Source: Thiomicrorhabdus xiamenensis
GTDB taxonomy: Bacteria; Pseudomonadota; Gammaproteobacteria; Thiomicrospirales; Thiomicrospiraceae
Reading direction: 5' to 3'
Length of the DNA stretch: 64,000 bases
NCBI RefSeq assembly: GCF_013282625.1
Contig: NZ_CP054020.1
Span: forward strand, 434,001 to 498,000
Position numbers and translations under genes: made by a program. Shown one piece after another: positions 40,866 through 49,833 of this stretch. The first letter of the stretch is position 1. The number at the start of each line of letters is the position of its first letter. The notes below the pieces were generated by a model, which had not been told where the DNA came from, searched no databases, and saw nothing but the letters and a program-made list of their open reading frames with translations.

Positions 40866-41453
40866 TTATCGCAGGCGTGGCAGTTTAAACTGCCGCAACA
40901 GCATTAGAATCCCGAACAGCAGCAGATACAGTAATGGCATGAAAAGGTCGGCTTTGACCAGCAGCGCGTAGTGCAATATACCGAGAAAGGTGATTGGGTA
41001 GATCAGCTTGTGCAGTTGCTGCCAGCGGCGTTTGAGACGTTTTTGCCAGCCCTGGGTTGAGGTGATGGCCAAAGGAATGAGCAGAGTGAGTGCCGTCATG
41101 CCGATCATAATAAACGGTCGGGTGGCGATGTCTTCGACGGCTGCATCGATATCCAGCCCCATATCGAAAATAAAATACACCGCAAGGTGAAGTAACGCAT
41201 AAACGAAAGCGCTGAGTCCGAGAATGCGTCGAATAAGGTGCATTGGAATCGGCCATTTGGGGACAAAAAGTTGCTGCACAGGCGATATGCTCAGCGTCAG
41301 CAGCAGGAAATAGATTGTCCAGTCGCCAGTGGTATGTTCCAGTGTTTCCACCGGGTTGGCTCCCAGATTGTCTTGTAATAGTTTCCAGCCTAAATCGATC
41401 CCTGGCAGGGCGCACACGAGACTGAAAATGAAGAGTTTGGCGGCCAGAGGCAT
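40866..41453 (-). CDS. msrQ: Heme-binding membrane subunit MsrQ
   Basis: Inner-membrane b-heme protein that passes electrons from the quinone pool (or a flavin reductase) to MsrP. The 195 residues show about six hydrophobic helices and the histidines expected for heme (ALLHLAVY, LHKLIYPITFLGILHY). Its start lies 11 bases after the msrP stop, the standard msrPQ operon order. Family length is normal. Confidence 0.92.
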   Translation of the reverse strand: MPLAAKLFIFSLVCALPGIDLGWKLLQDNLGANPVETLEHTTGDWTIYFLLLTLSISPVQQLFVPKWPIPMHLIRRILGLSAFVYALLHLAVYFIFDMGLDIDAAVEDIATRPFIMIGMTALTLLIPLAITSTQGWQKRLKRRWQQLHKLIYPITFLGILHYALLVKADLFMPLLYLLLFGILMLLRQFKLPRLR

Positions 41454-41464
41454 GCTTTGTTTCC

Positions 41465-42376
41465 TTAGAAGTAGCGGCGTAAATCCATGCCGCTGTACAG
41501 TGAGGCGACTTCGTCTGCATAGCCGTTAAACATTAACGTTTTCTTCTTGAAGAATGAACCAAGAGGCCTTTCTTTGGCTTGGGACCAGCGTCGATGCGGA
41601 ACTTGCGGATTGACGTTGGAGTAGAAGCCGTATTCGCTCGGAGTTGCTTGCATCCAGGAGGATATCGGCTGCTTTTCGACCAGACGAATGGTAACGATCG
41701 ATTTGCTGCTTTTAAATCCGTATTTCCAGGGGACGATCAATCGGAGCGGTGCACCGCTTTGGTTCTGTAAGGCTTCACCGTACAGACCGGTCGCCATTAA
41801 AGTCAGTGGATGCATCGCTTCGTCGATACGCAGGCCTTCTCGGTAGGGCCAGTCGAGAATATTGAAACGTTGTCCTGGCAGGTTTTTTCGGTCGAGAATG
41901 CTGATGAACTCGACATATTTTGCCTTGCTGGTCGGTTCGACTTTATTGAGCAGTTTGCTCAGTGGAAAGCCGATCCAGGGAACGACCATTGACCAGCCTT
42001 CAACACAGCGGAAGCGGTAGATACGTTCTTCTTGTTCGATTGCCAGTAGATCGTCCATGTCGAATGTTTGCGGTTTGGCACATTCGCCTTCAATTCGCAC
42101 TTGCCAGTTGTCGGTAATCAGCCGGTCCGCATTGCGGTAAGGGTCGGATTTATCCGTACCGAGTTCATAGAAGTTATTGTAGTGCAACGCATGTTCCGCA
42201 TCGGTCAGCTTCAGGTCGGGGCGGTACTGCGGGTTTGGCTGGAATCTTAAACTGCTGTCGGCAAAAGCGTTCAAAGGCGTGCTCAGAAGGCCTGCCGCAC
42301 CTATGGTGCGAAGAAGCTGCCGACGATTTAGGAACCACTCCTGTGGCGTAATATCGGATTCTTTTAGATGTGACAT
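41465..42376 (-). CDS. msrP: Periplasmic methionine sulfoxide reductase, molybdenum subunit MsrP
   Basis: Reduces protein-bound methionine sulfoxide in the periplasm using a molybdopterin cofactor. 303 residues from ATG 42376, with GGAGG about ten bases upstream. A Tat signal (NRRQLLRTIGAAGLL) supports folded export. The molybdenum-ligand cysteine is in YRFRCVEGWSMVVPW; PWKYGFKSSKSIV and FNGYADEVASLY are typical. Together with msrQ it forms the MsrPQ repair system. Confidence 0.93.
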   Translation of the reverse strand: MSHLKESDITPQEWFLNRRQLLRTIGAAGLLSTPLNAFADSSLRFQPNPQYRPDLKLTDAEHALHYNNFYELGTDKSDPYRNADRLITDNWQVRIEGECAKPQTFDMDDLLAIEQEERIYRFRCVEGWSMVVPWIGFPLSKLLNKVEPTSKAKYVEFISILDRKNLPGQRFNILDWPYREGLRIDEAMHPLTLMATGLYGEALQNQSGAPLRLIVPWKYGFKSSKSIVTIRLVEKQPISSWMQATPSEYGFYSNVNPQVPHRRWSQAKERPLGSFFKKKTLMFNGYADEVASLYSGMDLRRYF

Positions 42377-42582
42377 GGCGATCGGGCCTCCATCCGGAAT
42401 GCGTATCAAAACAATTTCGTTTACTGATACCTTAGCGTGATTTGCTTAAGATGCCTAGCGGCAGATATTGAGAAAAAATGGATAAGAGCTGTCTGAATTG
42501 TTTTAAAACCAACCCGGCATCGCGTATTTATTTCTCTCTATAGTTGTCGTATGGAACATTATTAGACCGAATCGACGGCAAA

Positions 42583-42616
42583 CGGTAAAATAAAACGTTT
42601 CATTCGGTTTTTACCG
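42583..42616 (+). other. Inverted repeat in the argC leader
   Basis: CGGTAAAA (42583-42590) and TTTTACCG (42609-42616) are perfect complements 18 bases apart, ending 27 bases before the argC ATG. Could be an operator or RNA hairpin; no ArgR box was recognised. Confidence 0.35.
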
Positions 42617-42643
42617 GCGAGCAGCGCAGAAAAGGATCATAAA

Positions 42644-43687
42644 ATGCAAAAAGTAAAAGTGGGTATTGTCGGTGGTACAGGTTATACCGGCGTTGAATTA
42701 TTGAGACTTCTGGCCAATCATCCTCAGGCTGAGGTAAGTATGATTACTTCGCGTAGCGAAGAGGGTGTGGCGGTTGCAGATATGTACCCGAATTTGCGTG
42801 GAATTTATGATCTCCAATTCACTCAGCCGGACAGCGAAAAACTGAAGTCCTGCGATATCGTCTTCTTCGCCACCCCGCATGGGGTTGCCATGAGTATGGC
42901 GGACGACTTGACCTCTGCCGGTGTCAAGGTGATCGATCTGGCTGCCGATTTCCGTATCGAAGATTTGGATGTGTGGTCCAAGTGGTACGGTATGCCGCAT
43001 ACCGAAGCAAAGCTTTTCGACAAGGTCTGTTACGGTCTTCCGGAGTATTTTCGCGACAATATTGCCAAGGCGATGATTATCGCCAATCCGGGCTGTTATC
43101 CGACCAGTGTCCTGCTGGGATTATTGCCTTTGCTTAAGGCGGGGGTGATTGATCCAAGCAATATCATTGCCGACGGCAAATCCGGTGTCAGCGGGGCCGG
43201 GCGCGGAGCGAATGTGGCTATGCTGGGCGCGGAAATGAGTGAGAGTTTCAAGGCTTATGGCGTTTCCGGACACCGTCACCTTCCGGAGATGAAGGAGAAG
43301 TTGACGCAATTGAGCGGTGGAGAAGTCGGTTTGACGTTTGTGCCGCATCTGGTGCCGATGGTTCGCGGCATGGAAAATTCGATCTATGCGACGATGAAAA
43401 CCGATATGTCTCAGGCGGAGCTGCAGCAATTATTCGAAGAGACCTATAAAAACGAGCCGTTTGTCGATGTGATGCCGGCGGGTAGCCTTCCGGAAACGCG
43501 AATGGTTAAAGGTTCGAATATGTGCCGTCTGGCTGTGTACCGTCCTCAAGGCAGTTCTCAGGTCGTCGTGACTTCCGTGATCGACAACCTTGTAAAAGGT
43601 GCGGCGGGTCAGGCCGTGCAGAATATGAACATTCTGTTCGGCCTCGAGGAAACCTTGGGGCTGACTCAGGTTGCGTTGTTGCCGTAA
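42644..43687 (+). CDS. argC: N-acetyl-gamma-glutamyl-phosphate reductase
   Basis: NADPH-dependent third step of arginine synthesis. The 347 residues contain the nucleotide-binding [17 protein letters not shown], the catalytic cysteine in [10 protein letters not shown] (near residue 150), and [10 protein letters not shown] and HRHLPEM in the substrate site. AAAGGA precedes the ATG. No other arg gene is adjacent. Family length is standard. Confidence 0.95.
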   Translation: MQKVKVGIVGGTGYTGVELLRLLANHPQAEVSMITSRSEEGVAVADMYPNLRGIYDLQFTQPDSEKLKSCDIVFFATPHGVAMSMADDLTSAGVKVIDLAADFRIEDLDVWSKWYGMPHTEAKLFDKVCYGLPEYFRDNIAKAMIIANPGCYPTSVLLGLLPLLKAGVIDPSNIIADGKSGVSGAGRGANVAMLGAEMSESFKAYGVSGHRHLPEMKEKLTQLSGGEVGLTFVPHLVPMVRGMENSIYATMKTDMSQAELQQLFEETYKNEPFVDVMPAGSLPETRMVKGSNMCRLAVYRPQGSSQVVVTSVIDNLVKGAAGQAVQNMNILFGLEETLGLTQVALLP

Positions 43688-43765
43688 GGTTTTGTTAACA
43701 GGTAGAAAATGCGATAGGGGCGGTGTTGAGCTCTATAGAGTGCCTTAATCAGCCCCTCTCTTTTT

Positions 43766-43774
43766 TGCTATAAT
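43766..43774 (+). promoter_or_regulatory. Extended -10 promoter of erpA
   Basis: TGCTATAAT matches TGnTATAAT, about 44 bases before erpA. No clear -35, and no IscR box recognised. Confidence 0.6.
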
Positions 43775-43817
43775 GCTTTTTATTTGCGCTTGGCAATGAC
43801 ATGAAAAGGAATCCGAT

Positions 43818-44159
43818 ATGTCTGATACACCAGCACCTCTAGTTTTTACCGAAGCGGCGGCCTCTAAAGTCAGCGGCTTGATCGAAGATGAACAGAACCC
43901 GAATCTGAAACTGCGTGTTTATATCACCGGTGGCGGTTGTTCCGGCTTTTCGTATGGGTTTACCTTTGACGAAAATCAGGCCGATGACGATACGGTTGTC
44001 GAGAAAGACGGCGTGACTCTTCTGGTTGACCCGATGAGTTTCCAGTATCTTGTCGGTGCAAAAATCGATTATTTGGAAGATTTACAAGGCGCGCGCTTTG
44101 TTATCGAAAACCCTAATGCAACTACGACCTGTGGTTGCGGTTCTTCATTTAGCGTATAA
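43818..44159 (+). CDS. erpA: Iron-sulfur cluster insertion protein ErpA
   Basis: A-type carrier that delivers Fe-S clusters to apoproteins, including IspG/IspH. The 113 residues have the three ligand cysteines in [11 protein letters not shown] and [29 protein letters not shown] is typical of ErpA. E. coli ErpA has 114 residues. AAAGGA precedes the ATG. Followed 39 bases later by citrate synthase. Confidence 0.94.
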   Translation: MSDTPAPLVFTEAAASKVSGLIEDEQNPNLKLRVYITGGGCSGFSYGFTFDENQADDDTVVEKDGVTLLVDPMSFQYLVGAKIDYLEDLQGARFVIENPNATTTCGCGSSFSV

Positions 44160-44198
44160 GATACGCACTCAAAAAACTGACTAATTTCAGGGCAGCTT

Positions 44199-45350
44199 AT
44201 GCAATACATTCCAGGTTTAGCGGGGGTTCCGGCAACGGAGTCTCAGATCTCTTTTATTGATGGTCAAAAAGGAATTTTGACCTATCGCGGCTATGACATT
44301 CAGGAACTGGCGGAATATTCTTCTTTTGAAGAGACGACGCTTTTACTTCTGTTTGGCGAGTTGCCGGCTGCAGAAGAGTTGAACCATTTTGATCGCCAGC
44401 TGCGAGAAAACCGTCGGGTTAAATTCAATATCCGCGAGATCATGAAAAACCTGCCAAGCACGACTCATCCGATGCATATGCTGCAGGTCGTGGTAGCCAG
44501 TCTGGCGAGTTTTTATCCGAGTACCGAATATATGAAAGGCGGTACTGAAAACCAGGAATACATCAATGATGTAACCGTTAAGATTATCGCTCACATGGGA
44601 ACGCTGGTTGCCATGTGGGAGCATATGCGTAACGGTTTTGATCCGATCGAGCCGCGTAAAGATCTGACCTATGCGGAAAACTTTCTGTATATGCTCAATG
44701 GCGAAGAGCCGGATAAAGACTGGGCTCGACTGTTGGATGCAATTCTTATTTTGCACGCAGAACATACGATCAACGCTTCGACCTTTACGACGATGGTCAC
44801 CGGATCGACTCTGGCTAATCCGTGTTCGGTTATTTCGTCGGCGATTGCGTCGCTTTCCGGGCCTTTGCACGGCGGAGCGAATCAGAAGGTTATCGAGATG
44901 CTGGACGAAATCGGTTCTCCGGAAAATGCACGTCCGTATATCGAGCAGCGTTTGGCTGACAAGAAAGTGATCTGGGGAATGGGGCACCGTGAATATAAGA
45001 CTAAAGATCCTCGGGCGAGTATTTTGCAGAAGCTGTCTAATGATCTTCTGAAAGGCAAGTCGGCCAAGTTAAGTAAGTCGTTTGCAACTGCTCTGGAAGT
45101 GGAAAAGGTTTGTGAAGAACTGCTTGGACACAAAGGGGTTTACCCGAATGTCGATTTCTATTCCGGAATTCTGTATAAGGAAATGGGCTTTGACCCGGGG
45201 CTGTTTACACCGATTTTTGCGGTAGCGCGTTCCGCTGGGTGGATGGCGCACTGGCGCGAGCAATTGCAGAATAATCGTATTTTCCGTCCGACACAGCTTT
45301 ATACAGGCAAAGGCAAAGCGTGTTATCTACCATTGGATGAAAGAAAATAA
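44199..45350 (+). CDS. Citrate synthase, short (dimeric/archaeal-like) form
   Basis: Condenses oxaloacetate with acetyl-CoA; a 2-methylcitrate synthase activity cannot be excluded. The 383 residues have LHAEHTINASTF, the active-site histidine in SGPLHGGANQ, MGHREYKTKDPR and VDFYSGILY with the catalytic aspartate. It is about 45 residues shorter than the NADH-regulated hexameric GltA of E. coli and lacks that N-terminal domain, so allosteric NADH control is unlikely. No prp genes are nearby, which favours citrate synthase. Confidence 0.88.
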   Translation: MQYIPGLAGVPATESQISFIDGQKGILTYRGYDIQELAEYSSFEETTLLLLFGELPAAEELNHFDRQLRENRRVKFNIREIMKNLPSTTHPMHMLQVVVASLASFYPSTEYMKGGTENQEYINDVTVKIIAHMGTLVAMWEHMRNGFDPIEPRKDLTYAENFLYMLNGEEPDKDWARLLDAILILHAEHTINASTFTTMVTGSTLANPCSVISSAIASLSGPLHGGANQKVIEMLDEIGSPENARPYIEQRLADKKVIWGMGHREYKTKDPRASILQKLSNDLLKGKSAKLSKSFATALEVEKVCEELLGHKGVYPNVDFYSGILYKEMGFDPGLFTPIFAVARSAGWMAHWREQLQNNRIFRPTQLYTGKGKACYLPLDERK

Positions 45351-45371
45351 TCCTGCTTTTCAGGTAGAGAT

Positions 45372-45401
45372 AAAAAAAGCCGCTTAATTGCGGCTTTTTT
45401 T
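45372..45401 (+). terminator. Bidirectional terminator between citrate synthase and hemH
   Basis: AAAAAAAGCCGC, loop TTAATT, GCGGCTTTTTTT; GC stem 45379-45383 with 45390-45394. Symmetrical A and T runs serve both convergent genes. Confidence 0.93.
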
Positions 45402-45423
45402 ATGGCTGCAAGTTGGGCTCCTG

Positions 45424-46542
45424 CTAAAAAGGACAACCCATTGCTGTGGCGTTCTCTTTTACGCGATCTCTTTCGGCAGAGTCCTGTTGCGGATCAAACT
45501 GATCACGCTCATACCAGCCTTGAGTGTGCTGTAAAATCAGCTCGGCCAGCATTTCGGTATGATCTGCGCGATCATTAAGGCATTTAATGTAGCTGAACTT
45601 TTCGCCGCCGGCCTCTTCGAAATATTCGCGGTTTTCTTCGTCGATCTCTTCAATGGTTTCCAGGCAGTCGGCCGAGAATCCCGGGCAGATCACCTGAATA
45701 TCTTTGATTCCTTGAGACGGCAGAGACTTCAAAGTTGCGTCGGTGTAAGGTTTAATCCACTCTTCTTTACCGAAAAGCGACTGGAAAGTGACTTTGTATT
45801 CGTCCTTGCTTAAACCAAGCTCTTCCGCAACCAGGCGCGAGGTTACATGGCACTCGCAATGATATGGATCGCCATTATCCAGATAGCGCTGAGGGACGCC
45901 GTGATAGGACATCACCAGTAATTGTGGCTTGCCATGCTCCGCTTGGTGTTCGCGGATGCTGTTGGCTAGCGCTTTGATGTAACCGGGATGACGGTGGTAG
46001 TGGTTGATAAAACGCAGTTCCGGAATCCAGCGCCAAGTCTGCAATTCTGCAGACACGGCATCAAAGGTAGAGGCGGTAGTGGCTGCGGCATATTGCGGAT
46101 ATAGAGGCAATACAACGATGCGCTGACAGCCTTTTTCATGCAGTTCCCGCAAAGCGCTGGCGATCGAAGGGTTTCCGTAACGCATTGCCAGAGCGAATTC
46201 CACGCGGCCCTGAAAATGCGGTTCGACGGATTTCTTGATGCCTTCCAGTTGACGCTGCGTAATGTTTAGCAGAGGTGCGCCGGGACCTTCTGAATCCCAG
46301 ATGCTGGCATAGGCTTCCGCTGATTTTGCCGGACGGGTATTAAGAATAATGCCGTTTAAAATCAGCTTCCATAGCCAACGGGCCGGAGGCGGCTCAACAA
46401 CGCGAGGATCTTCTAGAAATTCTTTTAGGTAAGGCCTTAACGCTTCTTTGGTTGGTGCGTCAGGGGTGCCTAGGTTCGTAATTAGTATTCCGGTGGCGCT
46501 GGTTTCGCCATGCTGGAATTGAGCTCGTCCGTGATAATGCAT
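45424..46542 (-). CDS. hemH: Ferrochelatase
   Basis: Inserts Fe2+ into protoporphyrin IX, last step of heme synthesis. 372 residues from ATG 46542, which has GGAG six bases upstream. An in-frame ATG at 46554 contains that site, and a longer frame to 46629 would include the promoter. Motifs: GILITNLGTPDAP, the metal-site histidine in MSYHGVPQRY, and the glutamate in CLETIEEIDEE. The C-terminal tail of about 25 residues (ending in MGCPF) is longer than in E. coli HemH (320). Confidence 0.95.
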   Translation of the reverse strand: MHYHGRAQFQHGETSATGILITNLGTPDAPTKEALRPYLKEFLEDPRVVEPPPARWLWKLILNGIILNTRPAKSAEAYASIWDSEGPGAPLLNITQRQLEGIKKSVEPHFQGRVEFALAMRYGNPSIASALRELHEKGCQRIVVLPLYPQYAAATTASTFDAVSAELQTWRWIPELRFINHYHRHPGYIKALANSIREHQAEHGKPQLLVMSYHGVPQRYLDNGDPYHCECHVTSRLVAEELGLSKDEYKVTFQSLFGKEEWIKPYTDATLKSLPSQGIKDIQVICPGFSADCLETIEEIDEENREYFEEAGGEKFSYIKCLNDRADHTEMLAELILQHTQGWYERDQFDPQQDSAERDRVKENATAMGCPF

Positions 46543-46568
46543 TACTTTCTCCATAATTGGGACAGTAA

Positions 46569-46596
46569 TGATTGTATAGCTTTTGTATAAAACAAC
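46569..46596 (-). promoter_or_regulatory. Probable promoter of hemH
   Basis: On the minus strand TTGTTG, 16 bp, TACAAT, about 30 bases upstream of the hemH start codon. Confidence 0.55.
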
Positions 46597-46655
46597 AACC
46601 GCCAGTGATGAGTATTTTTCGGCAATCACCTTTGCATAGGTGCTGAATTCAGGGC

Positions 46656-46690
46656 GAAAAAAAACCCAGAGTATTTTGGCTCCGGGTTTC
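46656..46690 (-). terminator. Terminator of the small HTH gene
   Basis: On the minus strand ACCCGGAG and CTCTGGGT (46687-46680 and 46671-46664) pair with one G-U, followed by eight T. It separates this gene from hemH. Confidence 0.8.
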
Positions 46691-46709
46691 TTTTAAAGGA
46701 GGGTGACTT

Positions 46710-46958
46710 TTACTCGTCATCGTCCGATAGTTTCAGTTTTTTGGCGCGTTTTGCAATATCCGGATCCACCGAGAAGGCAAAAGCGATCATTTCCGGCCAT
46801 ACTTCATTGATTTTTTCAATGTTGGATGACTTCATGGTGCTGGTTCCGTTTAGGAAACGGAAAAATGCGCTAGGCGTGATCCCGGCAACTTCAGCAACGC
46901 GGTGCTTAATGATGCCCTTATATTCAATATAGTATTTTAAGCGTTCATTGAACTTCAT
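46710..46958 (-). CDS. Small helix-turn-helix protein, family not recognised
   Basis: 82-residue protein, probably a DNA binder. The segment HRVAEVAGITPSAFFRFLNG reads as a helix-turn-helix of XRE/Cro type (about residues 19-40), followed by a helical region and an acidic tail (LSDDDE). GGGAG lies eight bases before the ATG. The codon use and flanks are more AT-rich than those of hemH, which suggests later acquisition. It could regulate itself or neighbouring genes at 47.4-49.6 kb; that is inference. Confidence 0.6.
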   Translation of the reverse strand: MKFNERLKYYIEYKGIIKHRVAEVAGITPSAFFRFLNGTSTMKSSNIEKINEVWPEMIAFAFSVDPDIAKRAKKLKLSDDDE

Positions 46959-47443
46959 TGCTTTTCTCCCAAATAATCATTTTTCACTTCATGTTTGATG
47001 AAGATTGGCCTTTAAAACAGTGGCGTCTGATTTAAAAAGCTTTTATTGTTATTAAAATGTACTTTTTGCATTTTTTTTACAGTTGCTAATTATAGCCTTT
47101 GTTGCGCTTAATGCAATAAAAAGAGGTTATGTTAAAAATTTTTTTTATAAATAATAAATATGCTTTTAGCAAACAGTTACAAAAGTATTTGTTATGTTGC
47201 TGTCTATGGTTTTCTTATAAATTTAAGGAATGGGTTGTTATAGCAATAGTTTATGAGAAGGGGGTATTCGTGCGTTTTTTGCAATAATAAAATCTGTTGC
47301 GTTAACTAATCACTTTTGTGCGGAATTATATTTTGATATGGCGTTTAGTATATAGCGAAAGGATTTGCAACAGGATAAGTGTTTGCTCTGTCGGTATTGT
47401 ATTGCCGAACAGAGCCTTTATTAGAGAGTCTGGAACCGGTGAA
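46959..47443 (-). promoter_or_regulatory. AT-rich 485-base gap with promoter for the HTH gene
   Basis: A minus-strand promoter TTGCAT (47116-47111), 16 bp, TATAAT (47094-47089) would give a leader of about 125 nt. Near the other end GCTCTGT (47385-47391) pairs with ACAGAGC (47409-47415), a hairpin downstream of the gene at 47444, without T-run. No gene is visible in the rest. Confidence 0.5.
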
Positions 47444-47680
47444 TTATGAAAATCTCCGCGTAATAAAACGGATTAGCAAAAACAGTCCGAGTGCAAGCCA
47501 GGGATAGACAACAAATTGCAGAGTGGAAAATAAAGCGCTATAGGTGCCGCTGAGATGTTCCAGGTTTTCGACGGTTAATTGTCCGTTTTCCGCATTCATC
47601 AGTGCGCTGATCGCGACAAAAAGAACAACAATACTCAGTCCCAAGCCTGCCTGCCAAAAGATTTTGCTCCAAATGTCCAT
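47444..47680 (-). CDS. Small two-helix membrane protein, not recognised
   Basis: 78 residues with two hydrophobic segments (about 9-28, AGLGLSIVVLFVAISAL, and 52-72, LQFVVYPWLALGLFLLIRF), joined by an acidic polar loop, and a basic C-terminus (RRFS). By the positive-inside rule the C-terminus faces the cytoplasm. It starts 14 bases after the stop of the exported protein upstream, so the two are probably cotranscribed and may act together. No family known to me. Confidence 0.65.
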   Translation of the reverse strand: MDIWSKIFWQAGLGLSIVVLFVAISALMNAENGQLTVENLEHLSGTYSALFSTLQFVVYPWLALGLFLLIRFITRRFS

Positions 47681-47694
47681 ATTTTCTCCTGTAA

Positions 47695-48348
47695 TTATTG
47701 AGTGTTCTGCATCTTCTTGACTTGATTGCAGCTCGTTGTAAATTTGTTTTTAAGCTGTGTTTTGTCGAGGGTTTTCAGCTCATTGGTAACTTCCTGATGA
47801 ATGCCGGCGAGTTGTTGCAGGGCTTGGTTTTTGCCGTTCATACCGCCGGCGATAATGATTAACGTATTCGCAGCAGTTAGCTTTTGAGCTTGCTGTTTCA
47901 GACCGTAAGAATTCGAAATAAGCGCGCATGTCGCGATAATGTGAATTTTATTTTGCAGGCTTTCCGGCAGTTCTGAAACTTGCAAGCCTTTGAAGTTCTC
48001 ATTCGTCTGCAGGTTTTCATTGAGACAGATTTTATCAAAAAGCTTTTGTTTACTTTGCGAGCTGTATTCGCGGTAGCTGCGTTCGAAAGGCTCTATTTTT
48101 TGAGCCACCAGCTTCTCCTGCTCGTCGGCCGCTATAGAGGGATTATTTTGTTGATGAAGTTTGCGCAATTTCTGAGTGAATTGTTGGCGTTGCTGCGGTT
48201 CTGCAAGCGCGGCGCAAATGGCATAACGCTGTTCCTGTTGTTTTAACTGTCGAGCGTCTGTGCTATCCGCCAAAGACGCTTGTGTGAATAGAACTGAAAA
48301 GATGAAGAGATAGGACGTTAGATTTTTTGAAAGTCGTGATGTCTCCAT
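47695..48348 (-). CDS. Exported protein of unknown function
   Basis: 217 residues with a signal peptide (about 1-28, core LTSYLFIFSVLFTQASLA, cleavage probable before DSTDAR). The mature part is helical, rich in Gln, Lys and Glu, with four cysteines (in YAICAALA, DKICLNEN, IATCALIS and TTSCNQV) that could form two disulfide bonds in the periplasm. No motif recognised. Cotranscription with the two-helix membrane protein suggests a small envelope module. Confidence 0.65.
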   Translation of the reverse strand: METSRLSKNLTSYLFIFSVLFTQASLADSTDARQLKQQEQRYAICAALAEPQQRQQFTQKLRKLHQQNNPSIAADEQEKLVAQKIEPFERSYREYSSQSKQKLFDKICLNENLQTNENFKGLQVSELPESLQNKIHIIATCALISNSYGLKQQAQKLTAANTLIIIAGGMNGKNQALQQLAGIHQEVTNELKTLDKTQLKNKFTTSCNQVKKMQNTQ

Positions 48349-48470
48349 ATGGGGCTCCGTAGGGAAATGGGTTATGGATAATTGGCTTCATTGTACTGAA
48401 TAAGCAAGTTTGTGAAATAAGAATCCCTTGCAGGCAAGAAAGTCTCAATGTTTTTAATAAATTAACGGAA

Positions 48471-48506
48471 ATAAAAAAGGCGATAACTCGAAGGTTACCG
48501 CCTTTT
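48471..48506 (-). terminator. Terminator of the Gly/Leu-repeat gene
   Basis: On the minus strand GGCGGTAAC (48502-48494) pairs with GTTATCGCC (48487-48479), with one G-U, followed by six T. Confidence 0.85.
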
Positions 48507-48554
48507 AATCAGGCCGAAAATCGACCTATCAGTCTTGTTGTTAAATTAAGACTG

Positions 48555-49574
48555 TTACAGAAGACCACCTAGAAGACCGTTGTCACCGCCCAGGATTCCG
48601 CCAAGAAGACCGTTGTCACCAAGCAGCCCACCAAGAAGTCCGCCGGTTTCAACGGTTGCGCCTGCAGAAACAGAGGCATCCGCAGAGCTGCCGCCAAGAA
48701 GACCGTCAAGCAGACCGTCGTTGCCAGATAGTAGATCGCCTAGTCCTAGCAGTCCACCTTCATCACCGCCGCCTAGTAGACCGCCAAGCAATCCGCCTCC
48801 AGATAGCAGGTCACCGACGATTGGCAAGTTACCCAGGGTGCCTTCAAGAAGATCGGTTACCGTATCAACTACACCCGTTACAACGCCGTGCTCACCGATC
48901 AAGGTGTTTAGTAGTCCGCCGACCAGTCCGTCTTCACCTAGAAGACCACCGACAAGGCCGTTGCTTCCAAGAAGGTCGCCGACAATTGGAAGGCCGTTCA
49001 ATAGGCCGCCTTCACCACCTAGAAGACCGCCTAGAAGTCCGCCTTCGGCACCACCTAGAAGATCGCCAACGATTGGAAGGCCACCTAGAAGTCCGCCGAC
49101 CAGACCGTCTTCACCTAGAAGTCCACCAAGAAGACCGCCATCTGCGTTGCCGCCAAGAAGACCGCCAACAACTGGTAGACCTTCAACAAGGCCGCCTACA
49201 GTGCCAAGTAGACCGCCTACTAAACCTTCTGGACCTAGTAGGTTAGGAAGAAGTCCTTCTGGGCCAGTGATGCCGGCTAGAACGTTGTTATCGATTGATT
49301 CAACAAGTCCTAGAACGTCGCTGACGACTGGAAGGCTGGTAACAGTGCCGACAACGTCATTGATAAGTGTTTCGCCTGGAAGAATGGAATGCAGTGTTGA
49401 GGTTACGAAACGTACGTCTTCGCCAAGAAGCGGAAGGCTGTGAAGGGTATCTAGTAGTGGTGATACGGAATCACCGACAACAGGCAAGCTTTGCAATGTG
49501 CCTACAGCAGCGGCAAGGCCGTCATCGGAATGTTTGGTAGTTGGGGTTTCAAGACCTAGAAGTGAAACGAGCAT
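48555..49574 (-). CDS. Low-complexity acidic GLLGG-repeat protein
   Basis: 339 residues of unusual composition: Gly, Leu, Val and Asp dominate, with one Lys, one Arg, one Phe and no Cys, Trp or Tyr. From residue 100 it is built of GLLGG/GGLLGGLLG blocks with EDG, GDE, DNG or GGD turns. A second motif, LP(V/I/L)(V/L)(G/S)D/E/G, recurs seven times along the whole chain (SLPVVGD, SLPLLGE, SLPVVSD, GLPVVGG, GLPIVGD twice, NLPIVGD). No signal peptide and no clear transmembrane helix. A strong ribosome site AGGAGAAAGAC, a good promoter and a terminator show it is a real gene. It may be secreted, surface-layered or self-assembling, with acidic turns perhaps binding calcium. I know no family for it. 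Confidence 0.8.
   Translation of the reverse strand: MLVSLLGLETPTTKHSDDGLAAAVGTLQSLPVVGDSVSPLLDTLHSLPLLGEDVRFVTSTLHSILPGETLINDVVGTVTSLPVVSDVLGLVESIDNNVLAGITGPEGLLPNLLGPEGLVGGLLGTVGGLVEGLPVVGGLLGGNADGGLLGGLLGEDGLVGGLLGGLPIVGDLLGGAEGGLLGGLLGGEGGLLNGLPIVGDLLGSNGLVGGLLGEDGLVGGLLNTLIGEHGVVTGVVDTVTDLLEGTLGNLPIVGDLLSGGGLLGGLLGGGDEGGLLGLGDLLSGNDGLLDGLLGGSSADASVSAGATVETGGLLGGLLGDNGLLGGILGGDNGLLGGLL
48570..49260. repeat. Degenerate DNA repeats encoding GLLGG blocks
   Basis: Short units such as CCGCCAAGAAGACCG and CACCTAGAAGTCCGCC recur in many variants at uneven spacing within the coding sequence. Codons differ between copies, so the amino-acid pattern is kept better than the DNA. Such a tract can change length by recombination or slippage. 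Confidence 0.8.
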
Positions 49575-49670
49575 GTCTTTCTCCTGAATTATGTAAAAAA
49601 GTAACTTAATTATTTTTTTGACTGCTGTAAAACAAAATACTGATGTTTAAAAAGCGGCAATACGAAGAGA

Positions 49671-49699
49671 AAATTAACTTATTTACTAAAGATTGACAA
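49671..49699 (-). promoter_or_regulatory. Promoter of the Gly/Leu-repeat gene
   Basis: On the minus strand TTGTCA (49699-49694), 17 bp, TAATTT (49676-49671). The leader is about 90 nt and AT-rich. Confidence 0.6.
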
Positions 49700-49833
49700 G
49701 ACTTTTACAGTAAAAATTTTTTAATGGCTGGTTGTTAAAAGTAAATATGGAACATTTTAATCCTAATTTCCTACCTAAATACTGAGAAAAATACATTAAA
49801 AACAGTTATATGTTGTTTTTGTGATTAATATGG

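Noticed and set aside
48570-49260. Repeated units that could look like a CRISPR array
   Set aside because: Units are short, uneven and variable with no spacers of constant length, and they keep a protein pattern.
48580-49443. 287-codon plus-strand frame rich in Pro, Ser and Arg opposite the GLLGG gene
   Set aside because: It is the mirror of the Gly/Leu repeats in another frame, with no ribosome site or promoter. The minus-strand gene has both.
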